From NCBI RefSeq assembly GCF_026125825.1, contig NZ_JAHCKK010000008.1:22351-86350 (forward strand): a stretch of DNA of 64,000 bases, given 5' to 3'. The stretch is from Hydrogenophaga sp. (GTDB lineage: Bacteria; Pseudomonadota; Gammaproteobacteria; Burkholderiales; Burkholderiaceae_C). The notes under the pieces were generated by a model. The model saw nothing but the letters and a program-made list of their open reading frames with translations. It searched no databases and was not told the origin of the DNA. Of this stretch, positions 18,153 through 26,437 are shown piece by piece; the first letter of the stretch is position 1, and every line of letters starts with the position of its first letter. The translations under genes and the position numbers were made by a program.

Positions 18153-18187
18153 GATGCCTCTCTCAAAACAGAGAGGGCATCATTTTT
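18153..18187. terminator. Hairpin with T-run (plus strand) that also masks the DUF3096 ribosome site (minus strand)
   Basis: GATGCCTCTCT (18153-18163) pairs with AGAGAGGGCATC (18170-18181) around a CAAAAC loop with one bulged base. On the plus strand it is followed by TTTTT, as in an intrinsic terminator. No plus-strand gene ends here. On the minus strand the same stem buries the GAGAGG ribosome site of the 47-residue protein. The second role fits the gene layout better. Confidence 0.5.
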
Positions 18188-18191
18188 CGGG

Positions 18192-18236
18192 CACGCCCCG
18201 GCCGTCTGTGCGATGACGCACCGAGGCCGGGGCGTG
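18192..18236. repeat. 12-bp perfect inverted repeat with nested hairpin
   Basis: CACGCCCCGGCC (18192-18203) and GGCCGGGGCGTG (18225-18236) form a 12-bp stem; inside the loop GTGCG and CGCAC form a further 5-bp stem with an ATGA loop. It lies between the end of the esterase gene and the 47-residue membrane protein gene, both on the minus strand. There is no T-run on the minus strand, so it is not a classical intrinsic terminator; it could be an mRNA-stabilising or factor-dependent element. Confidence 0.6.
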
Positions 18237-18242
18237 GGGTCC

Positions 18243-19697
18243 TCAGGGCGGGCAGGTGTTGGCCGGGTTGGCGGCAATGCCCGCGCGCAGGGCGGTCACC
18301 GTCCCCCCATCGTCCGCGCCCAGCGTGTTGTTGGTGAAGGTGCAACCGTAGGAGGCGGCGGCCACCGTCGCCGGCGTGGTCACGTCATCGCCCGCGGGTT
18401 TGACTCCGCCTTCGGCCCACGCCACCATGTCGCTGAACGCCTGCACCTGTTCGGCCACGGTGAAGTCGCAATGGCTTGCCCCACGGATCGCGCGTTGCAC
18501 GAGCCAGTTGCCGTTGCCCTTGGCGGTCGCGCGCTGCTGGTAGATCTGCTGCATGCTGAACGGCACGAACAGGTCGCCAAGCGTGTGGATCGACACCACC
18601 GGGATCTTGAACTCGCCGTTGATCACCGGAATCCAGCGCAAACCGTCGCGGCGCAGGCGGTTGGCATCGGGCGTGGCCGTGAGCTTCTGCGCCGATGCGT
18701 TGAGCGTGGCCGAGCCGGGCACATCGCCGTCGATGACGTAGGTGAAGGCGTTGGTGTCGAGCACGTTGCGGTTCAGGATGCCATTGACCGTGCCGTCGCT
18801 GCCGAAGGTGCCGTAGGCCGAAGGAAAGCTGCCACCAAAGGCGATGCCCTCGTTGAACATGGGCCGCTCGCCGCCGGTGAGGTTCTTCACCACCGAGAGG
18901 TACTTGAAGCCCGTGGCGGTGGGTGCCGACGGAAACGTGGTGAACAGGGTGTTGGTCACCAGCGCCTGGATCTCCGACCACTTGTTGGTCGGGTAGCTGG
19001 GCACCCCGGCGAGCGCCTGCGCGGTGACCTGCATGGCCGCAAAGCGGTTGAAGAGCTGGACGTCGCCCATCACGCCGCACATGGGCACGGCCCCGTGGTA
19101 GCGCACCTTGTTGTTCGCGGTGGCGTAGGTCTCGTCCTCGATCGCGGCGCCGGTGATGTGCCCGCCCATGGAGTGACCGGTGATGTAGAGCTTGGTGGGG
19201 GCCGGCAGCGGGCGGCCCCGCGCCGCGGCGATCTGGTTGAAGGCGAGCGCGAGTGCGTTGGTGTCTTCCACGCCCGCGCGCACGTCGTAGGAGTTCTTCG
19301 AGTAGCTCGACGCGGCCCAGGCGTAGCCGTTCTCGATCAGGTAGCGCCGGATGGAGGGCGCTCCCACGTTGAGCGTCGCACCCTCGCCCGCATACCCATG
19401 CGCGTACATCACCAGCTTGCCGTTCCACGTGGCCGGCACCTCGATCTGGTAGGCCGCCCCATTGAGCACACCGGCCCAACGGTCGGTCCCGGCCACCACC
19501 CCGGGCATCACCGCAAAGGTGGTGGCGCCCGGCGCGGCCGGCGTGTAGACCTTGCTGTCCTGGGCACGGGTTTCTTCCGGAACCACGGGCACCGGCACCG
19601 GCGGCGCGGGCTCGCTGCCGCCGCCTCCGCCACCACACGCCGCGAGCCATGCCGTGCCCGCCAAAACCGCCAAACGAAGTCTGATAGGTGTTTTCAA
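18243..19697 (-). CDS. Alpha/beta-hydrolase esterase lipoprotein
   Basis: Surface or periplasmic esterase of 484 residues. It starts with a lipoprotein signal, lipobox LAAC (Cys21), followed by a run of glycines and a Pro/Val linker. The nucleophile elbow is GHSMGGH (Ser176). A likely acid is in HTLGDLFVP and the histidine in GASHCDF. Two short stretches (TNNT, NPANTCPP) near the C-terminus carry cysteines that may form disulfides. It resembles secreted lipases or PHB depolymerases, but the true substrate is not evident. Confidence 0.82.
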   Translation of the reverse strand: MKTPIRLRLAVLAGTAWLAACGGGGGGSEPAPPVPVPVVPEETRAQDSKVYTPAAPGATTFAVMPGVVAGTDRWAGVLNGAAYQIEVPATWNGKLVMYAHGYAGEGATLNVGAPSIRRYLIENGYAWAASSYSKNSYDVRAGVEDTNALALAFNQIAAARGRPLPAPTKLYITGHSMGGHITGAAIEDETYATANNKVRYHGAVPMCGVMGDVQLFNRFAAMQVTAQALAGVPSYPTNKWSEIQALVTNTLFTTFPSAPTATGFKYLSVVKNLTGGERPMFNEGIAFGGSFPSAYGTFGSDGTVNGILNRNVLDTNAFTYVIDGDVPGSATLNASAQKLTATPDANRLRRDGLRWIPVINGEFKIPVVSIHTLGDLFVPFSMQQIYQQRATAKGNGNWLVQRAIRGASHCDFTVAEQVQAFSDMVAWAEGGVKPAGDDVTTPATVAAASYGCTFTNNTLGADDGGTVTALRAGIAANPANTCPP

Positions 19698-19858
19698 GCT
19701 TGTCTCCTGTCGTTGTTGGGAACCGATGCCTGCCCGCGCATGGCGGAGCAGGGAGTCGGTTATGCGACTGGAGATCGCCCGGCCCCATAGTGAATACCCG
19801 GTGCCAGTCGCCCAGGCGACCTTGGCCCTGCCACTGGTCGGGCAACGCTTGCCAAGGC

Positions 19859-21565
19859 TCAGGCGCGTGCCACGCGGGCCCAGATGGCGGCGGCGTTCTC
19901 GGGCACGTTCGCGCCGCGCCAGGCGATCACCTGATCGGGCCGCACCAGCAGCAGGCCCTCGTCCAGCAGATCACCGGCTTCGTCCTCCGCCAGCGGCAGC
20001 ACGGCCACCGGCAGGCCCGCCGCGCGGCCCACCTCGGCCAGGCGCTGCGCCTCGGCCACCGCGTGGGCCGGGGTCAGCACCGTCCACTCGAAGCCCAGCA
20101 GGTCGTACAGCGAGCGCTCGCCGCGCAGCCAGCGGTGCGGCAGGCGCCCGCCCGGCTGGGTGGACGGGTGGTAGGCGTTGGCCTGGTCGGGCGGCACCCG
20201 ATCCGGGTCGCCGAACACGATGGGCGAGGCGTCCACCCGCTCGCCGAAGGTGACGCCAGGGATGTTGAACTCGCGCCGCACGTGCGCACCCAGCACCTCG
20301 CTGGCCTGCGCGCGCAGGGCATCGCCGGTGGCGCCCTCGGCCTCCAGCGCCGGCGTCACCTCGAACAGGCCCACCGAGTCGGCGAACTCGCGCGCATAGG
20401 CCGTGTTGCGCAAGCCAATGGGGCGGCGCTCCTGCTCGTAGGTGTCCAGCAGGGAGGCATGCGCCTGGCCCTTGACCACGGCCGCGAGTTTCCAGCCCAG
20501 GTTCACGGCGTCACCCACCGCCGTGTTGTAGCCCAGGCCACCCGTGGGCGTGAAGAGGTGGGCGGCATCGCCGGCGATGAACACGCGCCCGTGCTGGTAG
20601 CGCTCGGCCACCAGCGAATGGCCGGCGATCCACACGCCAGTGGACAGCACCTCGAAGTCGATGTCCATGCCGCTGGCCTCGGCGAAGATGCGGCGCGCGT
20701 CGTCGTGCGTCCAGTCCTCCGGCGTCTCGTGCGGGTGCACGGCCGCGTGAAAGGCGAACTCACCGCGCCCGTCCACCGAGGCCATGAACACGCGGCGCTC
20801 GTGGTTCACCGAGACGTACATCCAGGCGATGTCGTGCGGATACCGCTCATAGAAGGCCGGCGCACGCAGGTAGATGGCGAACATCTTGCCGCCCATGAAC
20901 TGGCGCTGCAGGCCGGTGGCGCCGCCCATCTCGATGCCCAGCGCGCCGCGCACGCCGCTGCGTGCACCATCGGCCCCCACCAGGTAGCGCGCACGCACCG
21001 TGACCGCCTCGCCGCCCGCCGCGGGCGCCACCCGCGCCAGCACCTCGTCGCCGGTGTCATCGAAGGATTGCAGCCGCCAGCCAAAACCGATGCGCCGGCC
21101 GGTGCGCTGCTCGGCGTGCTCGCGCAGCACGCCTTCCACGTACTTCTGAGACACACGGTGCGGCAACTCGGCCGCGCTCCAAGAACCGGCCAGGCGCTTG
21201 ATCTGCTCCGTGGCCTGCGCGGCGGTGGGCAGGCGCAGGCGCGCGAGTTCGTGCCGCGCGAAGCGGGTGAAGTACGCGATGTCGGTCGGGTGATCGCCCG
21301 GCAGGCCCAGCGCGCGGATCTGCCGCGACAGGCCAATGCGGCGGAAATGCTCCATGGTCCGTGCCTGCGTGGCGTTGGCCTGCGGGTTGAAGGCCGTGGT
21401 GGCCTTGGGGTCCACCACCAGGCACGGTACATTGCGCAAGCCCAGTTCGTTGGCCAGCATCAGCCCGCACGGCCCCGCGCCCGCGATCAGCACATCCACC
21501 CGCAGTTCACCCCCGTCGGCCTGCGCCTGCTCCAATGTCAATTGATCCGCCACGCCTGTCTCCAT
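19859..21565 (-). CDS. FAD-dependent aromatic hydroxylase (PheA/TfdB/MhpA group)
   Basis: Flavoprotein monooxygenase of 568 residues using NAD(P)H and O2 to hydroxylate an aromatic ring. The Rossmann motif VLIAGAGPCGLMLA, the DG motif around GADGARS, and FIAGDAAHLFTPTGGLGYNTAVGDAVNLGWK are all present. The C-terminal thioredoxin-like domain is about 130 residues long, as in the phenol or 3-(3-hydroxyphenyl)propionate hydroxylase group. ATG 21565 is chosen. It is divergent from a MarR regulator, with the palindrome TTAGGTAACCTAA between them. Confidence 0.88.
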   Translation of the reverse strand: METGVADQLTLEQAQADGGELRVDVLIAGAGPCGLMLANELGLRNVPCLVVDPKATTAFNPQANATQARTMEHFRRIGLSRQIRALGLPGDHPTDIAYFTRFARHELARLRLPTAAQATEQIKRLAGSWSAAELPHRVSQKYVEGVLREHAEQRTGRRIGFGWRLQSFDDTGDEVLARVAPAAGGEAVTVRARYLVGADGARSGVRGALGIEMGGATGLQRQFMGGKMFAIYLRAPAFYERYPHDIAWMYVSVNHERRVFMASVDGRGEFAFHAAVHPHETPEDWTHDDARRIFAEASGMDIDFEVLSTGVWIAGHSLVAERYQHGRVFIAGDAAHLFTPTGGLGYNTAVGDAVNLGWKLAAVVKGQAHASLLDTYEQERRPIGLRNTAYAREFADSVGLFEVTPALEAEGATGDALRAQASEVLGAHVRREFNIPGVTFGERVDASPIVFGDPDRVPPDQANAYHPSTQPGGRLPHRWLRGERSLYDLLGFEWTVLTPAHAVAEAQRLAEVGRAAGLPVAVLPLAEDEAGDLLDEGLLLVRPDQVIAWRGANVPENAAAIWARVARA

Positions 21566-21576
21566 CGTCGATTTAA

Positions 21577-21589
21577 TTAGGTAACCTAA
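21577..21589. promoter_or_regulatory. Candidate MarR operator TTAGGTAACCTAA
   Basis: Perfect inverted repeat TTAGGT-A-ACCTAA midway in the 41-base gap between the FAD hydroxylase and its divergent MarR gene. Its size and symmetry are typical of MarR binding sites, and from here it could control both genes. Confidence 0.7.
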
Positions 21590-21606
21590 GCAAATCCATT
21601 GTACGA

Positions 21607-22125
21607 ATGAAAACCGAGAATCCTCCACCTGGGCGACGCACGCCCGATGCCTGGCGCCTGGACAACGCGGGCCGCGTGCTGGGCAATGCCGTCACGCGCT
21701 TCGAGTCGCGCGTGCTCGAACTCATGGCCGCCGCCGGCCATGCCGACACGCGGCTCTCGCACGTGAACCTGACCCGCCACCTCGATCTGGCGGGCACGCG
21801 CATCACCGAGCTGGCGCGCCGCGCGCGCATGACCAACGCGGCCATGACCGAGTTGATCGACCAGTGCGAACGCATGGGACTGGTGGTGCGCGAGGCCGAC
21901 CCGGCCGACAAGCGCGCCCGCACGGTGCGCTTCACCGAGGCGGGCCGCGAGTGGCTCAAGGCCTTCGGCCTGGCGGTGAAAAAGGCCGAGCGGGAGCTGC
22001 TCAAAGACATTGGCCCCGAGGCAGCGCAGGTGCTGCTTGCGGGCCTGGCGCGCTACGGCGGCACGGTGGAGTCCATCCGCGTGGCGCCAGCACCGATCAG
22101 TCGATCACGACGTTCGCGTCCTTGA
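21607..22125 (+). CDS. MarR-family transcriptional regulator
   Basis: Winged-helix regulator of 172 residues. The recognition helix region is RARMTNAAMTELIDQCERMGLV and the wing is ADPADKRARTVRFTEAG. It is longer at the N-terminus than typical MarR proteins. It probably controls the divergent FAD hydroxylase through the palindrome at 21577. Its 3' end overlaps the convergent Bug receptor gene by 29 bases. Confidence 0.87.
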   Translation: MKTENPPPGRRTPDAWRLDNAGRVLGNAVTRFESRVLELMAAAGHADTRLSHVNLTRHLDLAGTRITELARRARMTNAAMTELIDQCERMGLVVREADPADKRARTVRFTEAGREWLKAFGLAVKKAERELLKDIGPEAAQVLLAGLARYGGTVESIRVAPAPISRSRRSRP

Positions 22126-23083
22126 CCAGCTTGCCGAACTTCTCGGTTTCGGCCTTGATGGTCTGCGCCATCTGCTCCTGGGTGTCGCCGATCGGGTCGG
22201 CGCCAATGTCGGCCATGCGCTGGCGGAACTCGGGCGACTTGATGATTTTCACCATCTCGCTGTTCAGTCGTGCCTGAATGTCCTTGGGCGTGGCCGCCGG
22301 GGCCAGCACGCCGAACCAGGTGCCGATGTTGAACCCCTTGAGCCCGGCCTCGTCCAGCGTCGGCACATCGGGCAGCGCGGGTGAGCGCGTCGCGGTGGTC
22401 ACGGCCAGCGGGCGCAGCTTGCCCGCCTTGATGTGGGGCAGCACCGGCGTGATGGTGTCGAACGTCATCAGGATCTGGCCGCCCAGCAAGTCCGTCGCCA
22501 GCGGGCCGCTGCCCTTGTAGGCGATGTGCGTGAGCTTGGCGCCGGTGTTGTTCTGGAACTGGGTGCCGATCAGATGCTGGGCGGTGCCGTTGCCGTTGGA
22601 GCCGTAGTTCGCCTTCGCGGGGTCGGCCTTGAGCAGGGCCACGAGTTCGTTCACGTTCTTCACCGGCGTGGTGGCGTTGACCACCAGCACATTGGGCACC
22701 ATGGCGATGGTGGTGAGGGGCGCCAGGTCTTTTTGGAAGTCGTAGGGCAGCTTCTTGTAGACGCTGGTCGCGATGGTGTGATGCACCGCGCCCACCAGCA
22801 GCGTGTAGCCATCGGGGCGGGACTTGGCCACGAAATCGGCGCCGATGGTGGCGCCCGCGCCCGGCTTGCTCTCGATCACCACCGGCTGCCCCAGGCTCTG
22901 CTGCAGCCGCTCGCCCAGCGCACGGGCCAGCACGTCGGTGGTGCCGCCGGCCGGAAACGGCACGATGAGCGTGATCGGGCGGGCGGGCCAGGCCTGGGCC
23001 ATGGCGCCCGTCGCGCTCAGCGTGGCAGCCAGGGCCACGCCCTGCATGAGTCGTCGGCGCGAGAAGGGGCGAAGGAATGTCAT
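22097..23083 (-). CDS. Bug-family tripartite tricarboxylate transporter receptor
   Basis: Periplasmic receptor of 328 residues with an N-terminal RRRLMQG leader ending near AMAQ. Family motifs are PFPAGGTTDVLARAL, SKPGAGATIGADFVAKS and AYKGSGPLATDLLGG. It lies downstream of the tartrate dehydrogenase gene on the same strand, with about 135 bases between them. C4-dicarboxylates such as tartrate are a natural guess for its ligand. No TctAB pair is present. Confidence 0.88.
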   Translation of the reverse strand: MTFLRPFSRRRLMQGVALAATLSATGAMAQAWPARPITLIVPFPAGGTTDVLARALGERLQQSLGQPVVIESKPGAGATIGADFVAKSRPDGYTLLVGAVHHTIATSVYKKLPYDFQKDLAPLTTIAMVPNVLVVNATTPVKNVNELVALLKADPAKANYGSNGNGTAQHLIGTQFQNNTGAKLTHIAYKGSGPLATDLLGGQILMTFDTITPVLPHIKAGKLRPLAVTTATRSPALPDVPTLDEAGLKGFNIGTWFGVLAPAATPKDIQARLNSEMVKIIKSPEFRQRMADIGADPIGDTQEQMAQTIKAETEKFGKLVKDANVVID

Positions 23084-23218
23084 GTCGGTCTCCTGTTGGC
23101 ACTGTGTGCCTGTGTGTCGCCGGGCGAACCGCCAGGTCGTTGCGCGGGATGCGCGAAATCAAGCCAGAGATCCCATGCACCGCTCAGCGATCGCGCAGCG
23201 GCGCAGGGGGCGCCCACC

Positions 23219-24307
23219 TCAGGCGGCCTTGCGCTGCAGGCTGGCGCCCAGCAGCTCACACACGGCCTGGGTCACTTGTGCCGTGGTGGCCTTGCCGCCC
23301 AGGTCGCCGGTGTGCAGCGCGGGGTTGGCCGTGACCTGCTCGATCGCCTGCATGAGGCGTTGCGCGGCGTCGAATTCGCCCAGGTGCTCGAGCAGCATCA
23401 CGCAACTCCAGAAGGTGCCCACCGGGTTGGCCAGGCCCTTGCCCATGATGTCGAAGGCCGAGCCGTGGATGGGCTCGAACATCGAGGGATAGCGGTGCTC
23501 GGGGTCGATGTTGCCGGTGGGCGCGATGCCCAGGCTGCCGGCCAGCGCGGCGGCCAGGTCGCTCAGAATGTCGGCGTGCAGGTTGGTGGCGACGATGGTG
23601 TCCAGCGTGGCGGGGCGGTTCACCATGCGGGCGGTGGCCGCGTCCACCAGTTCCTTGTCCCAGGTCACGTCCGGAAACTCCTGGGCGATCTGCAGCGCGA
23701 TCTCGTCCCACATCACCATGGCATGGCGCTGGGCGTTGCTCTTGGTGATCACGGTCAGCAGCTTGCGGGGGCGCGACTGCGCCAGCTTGAATGCGAAGCG
23801 CATGATGCGCTCCACGCCCACGCGGGTCATCATGCTCACGTCGGTGGCGGCTTCGATGGGGTGGCCCTGGTGCACGCGGCCGCCCACGCCGGCGTACTCG
23901 CCTTCGGAGTTCTCGCGCACGATCACCCAGTTCAGGTCTTGCGCCTTGCAGCGCTTGAGCGGCGCGTCAATGCCGGGCAGGATGCGGGTGGGCCGCACGT
24001 TGGCGTATTGGTCGAAGCCCTGGCAGATCTTCAGGCGCAGGCCCCAGAGCGTGATGTGGTCCGGAATGTGCGGATCGCCCGCCGAGCCGAACAGGATCGC
24101 GTCCTTCTCGCGCAGCGCGTCCAGGCCATTGGCCGGCATCATCTCGCCGTGCTGGCGGTAGTAGTCCCCGCCCCAATCGAAGTCCTCGAACTGGAATCGG
24201 AAGGCATGGCTGGTGGCGGCCAGCGCCTGCAGCACCTGCTGGCCGGCGGGCACGACTTCCTTGCCGATGCCGTCGCCGGGAATGGTCGCGATCGCGTAGG
24301 TTTTCAT
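23219..24307 (-). CDS. Tartrate dehydrogenase/decarboxylase family enzyme
   Basis: NAD-dependent beta-decarboxylating dehydrogenase of 362 residues in the isopropylmalate/isocitrate dehydrogenase family. IPGDGIGKEVVPAG opens the protein; the segments LFGSAGDPHIPDHITLWG and IVRENSEGEYAGVGGR fit the tartrate dehydrogenase (TtuC/YeaU) branch rather than LeuB. The NAD-binding region is EPIHGSAFDIMGKGLANPVG. Products would be oxaloglycolate, or CO2 plus glycerate or pyruvate from malate. It is divergent from a LysR regulator. Confidence 0.85.
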   Translation of the reverse strand: MKTYAIATIPGDGIGKEVVPAGQQVLQALAATSHAFRFQFEDFDWGGDYYRQHGEMMPANGLDALREKDAILFGSAGDPHIPDHITLWGLRLKICQGFDQYANVRPTRILPGIDAPLKRCKAQDLNWVIVRENSEGEYAGVGGRVHQGHPIEAATDVSMMTRVGVERIMRFAFKLAQSRPRKLLTVITKSNAQRHAMVMWDEIALQIAQEFPDVTWDKELVDAATARMVNRPATLDTIVATNLHADILSDLAAALAGSLGIAPTGNIDPEHRYPSMFEPIHGSAFDIMGKGLANPVGTFWSCVMLLEHLGEFDAAQRLMQAIEQVTANPALHTGDLGGKATTAQVTQAVCELLGASLQRKAA

Positions 24308-24380
24308 GGCTCTTTCTCAGGTGGGTGGGGTCGATGCAGGGACTGTAGGGAATCGACGGTTCGACGAAACACCGCTAAAG

Positions 24381-24405
24381 TGAATCCATCGTTAACCTGC
24401 ATTCA
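24381..24405. promoter_or_regulatory. Possible LysR-type binding site
   Basis: TGAAT (24381-24385) and ATTCA (24401-24405) form an inverted repeat with a 15-base spacer, 15 bases ahead of the LysR start and about 75 bases ahead of the tartrate dehydrogenase start. The region is AT-richer than its surroundings. Spacing is longer than the common T-N11-A box, so this is only a candidate. Confidence 0.3.
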
Positions 24406-24419
24406 ACAGTGAGCGTCCC

Positions 24420-25361
24420 ATGAGTTCCGCCATCCAGCCCGCCGACCTCGGCTTCTTCTCGGTGCTCGCCAGCGCCGGCAGCCTGAGCGCTGCCGCGCGC
24501 GAACTCGGCATCACCACGCCGGCGGTGAGCAAGCACCTGGCTCAGATGGAAGCGCGCGTGGGCGTGGCCCTGCTCAACCGCACCACGCGGCGCATGAGCC
24601 TCACGCCCGAGGGCGAGGTGTATCTGCAGCATGCGCGCCGCATCCTCGGCGAGATCGACGACATGCAAGAGCTGCTGGGGGTCTCGCGCTCCACCCCCAC
24701 CGGCCTGCTGCGCGTCAACGCCACGCTGGGCTTTGGCCGCAGCCATGTGGCGCCGCTCATCTCGCGCTTCGTGCGCAAGCACCCGCAGGTGGAAGTGCAG
24801 CTGCAGCTCTCGGTGAACCCGCCGCCCCTCACCGAGGACGCCTTCGACGTCTGCATCCGCTTCGGCGCGCCGCCCGACTCGCGCATGATCGCGCGCCAGA
24901 TCGCACCCAACCGGCGCCTGCTCTGCGCCTCGCCGGCCTACTTGGCCCGGCACGGGCTGCCCAAGGTGCCGAACGACCTCACCCGGCACAACTGCATCGG
25001 CATCCGCCAGGGCGAGGAGGCCTATGGCGTGTGGCGCCTGTCGAGCGGGCGCGGCAAGAGCGTGACCACCGAGGCCGTGAAGACGCGCGGCAACCTGACC
25101 ACCAACGACGGCGAAATCGCCGTCAACTGGGCGCTGGATGGCCATGGCATCCTGATGCGCGCCGAATGGGACATCGAGCGCTACCTGCGCAACGGACGGC
25201 TGGTGCAGGTATTGCCGCAGTACTTCACGCCCGACGCCTCCATCCACGCGGTCTACCCCCAGCGCCACCAGCTGGCCGCGCGCGTGCGCGCGTTTGTCGA
25301 CTTCGTCACCCTCTCCTTCTCTCAGCAGATCGCGAGCGGGCGCAGCAAACCCACCACCTGA
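24420..25361 (+). CDS. LysR-family transcriptional regulator
   Basis: Regulator of 313 residues with an N-terminal helix-turn-helix (SLSAAARELGITTPAVSKHLAQMEARVGVALLNRTTRRMSLT is split across two helices) and a C-terminal ligand-binding domain. It resembles the DmlR/TtuA branch, whose members activate malate or tartrate dehydrogenase genes. It is divergent from the tartrate dehydrogenase gene, which makes that its likely target. ATG 24420 is the only good start. Confidence 0.88.
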   Translation: MSSAIQPADLGFFSVLASAGSLSAAARELGITTPAVSKHLAQMEARVGVALLNRTTRRMSLTPEGEVYLQHARRILGEIDDMQELLGVSRSTPTGLLRVNATLGFGRSHVAPLISRFVRKHPQVEVQLQLSVNPPPLTEDAFDVCIRFGAPPDSRMIARQIAPNRRLLCASPAYLARHGLPKVPNDLTRHNCIGIRQGEEAYGVWRLSSGRGKSVTTEAVKTRGNLTTNDGEIAVNWALDGHGILMRAEWDIERYLRNGRLVQVLPQYFTPDASIHAVYPQRHQLAARVRAFVDFVTLSFSQQIASGRSKPTT

Positions 25362-25492
25362 GGGCTGCCCGGCGCGATTGTGTCGCTGGGGTTAACGGCG
25401 CCTTAACTTCGGCGTCGATCGAGGCCCCGTTTCGTCTCTACATTGCGCACGGTACCCCCGGACACACCACCCCACACCAGGAGACGGCAGAG

Positions 25493-26389
25493 GTGACCTC
25501 AGCCACCGACGACCAGGGCGCGCGCTTCGTGCCCGACATTGCGCCCCCCATCGCCGCCACCCGATCGCCCCGCGTGCGACTGCCCGACGGCGCCTGCGAT
25601 TGCCATGCCCACGTCTTCGGCCCGCCCGAATGGGCGCGCCTGCTGCCCCAGACGCATTTCCGGCCTCACGAATGTCCGCTGCCCGACTACCTGCGCATGC
25701 TGCGCGTGCTCGGCGTGCACCGCGCGGTGCTGGTGCAACCCAGCGTGTACGGCACCGACCACTCGCTGATCGCCCAGGCGCTGCGCCACCCCGGCTTCGA
25801 GCTGCGCGGCGTGGCCGTCGTCGATCCCGGCATCTCCACGGCCGAGTTGCAGGTCATGCACGACCAGGGCTTTCGCGGCGTGCGCGTCAATACCGCCTCC
25901 GCCACGCCCGGCCTGCAGCTGCGGCACGTGCCCACCCTGGCCGATCGCATCCGCCCTCTTGGCTGGCACCTGCAGTTCTTCGTCGACTTCCAGCGCCAGC
26001 CCGAGCTGGCCGAACAACTCGCCGACCTGGACATCCCCATCGTGATCGACCACTTCGGCAAGGTGCCCGCCAGCGGCGGCTTGGAGTCGCCGGCCGCGCG
26101 GGCCTTGCTGGCGTTGCTCGCCCGGCCCCACTGCTGGGCCAAGCTGATGGGGCCGTATTTCATTTCCAGCGATTTCCCGCAGCACGCCGACGTGGACGCG
26201 CTGGCCCGGGCCATGGTGGCCCTCGCTCCCGATCGCCTGCTCTGGGGGACCGACTGGCCGCACCCCAGCGCGCGCCACCAGATGCCCAACGACGGGGACC
26301 TGGCCGACATGCTCGCGCGCTGGGTGCCCGACGAAGCCACCCGGCATCGGATCCTGGTGGCCAATCCCGCGCGGCTGTACGGCTTCTGA
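25493..26389 (+). CDS. Amidohydrolase-family hydrolase (PDC-hydrolase-like)
   Basis: TIM-barrel hydrolase of 298 residues of the amidohydrolase_2 group, similar in pattern to 2-pyrone-4,6-dicarboxylate lactonase (LigI) and related lactonases. Metal-site motif CDCHAHVFGP opens the barrel; later signatures are VLVQPSVYGTDHSL, PIVIDHFGK and the active aspartate in LLWGTDWPHP. GTG 25493 is preceded by AGGAG and gives the expected length; there is no good ATG. It forms an apparent operon with a Bug receptor and an NTF2-like protein. Confidence 0.83.
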   Translation: MTSATDDQGARFVPDIAPPIAATRSPRVRLPDGACDCHAHVFGPPEWARLLPQTHFRPHECPLPDYLRMLRVLGVHRAVLVQPSVYGTDHSLIAQALRHPGFELRGVAVVDPGISTAELQVMHDQGFRGVRVNTASATPGLQLRHVPTLADRIRPLGWHLQFFVDFQRQPELAEQLADLDIPIVIDHFGKVPASGGLESPAARALLALLARPHCWAKLMGPYFISSDFPQHADVDALARAMVALAPDRLLWGTDWPHPSARHQMPNDGDLADMLARWVPDEATRHRILVANPARLYGF

Positions 26390-26437
26390 CCCACGCCCGC
26401 CCTTCGTTCTTTCATTCCACAACAACAGGAGACCTCC

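Noticed and set aside
18213-19790. Open frame of 525 codons on the plus strand
   Set aside because: Antisense to the esterase lipoprotein, which has a signal peptide and catalytic triad.
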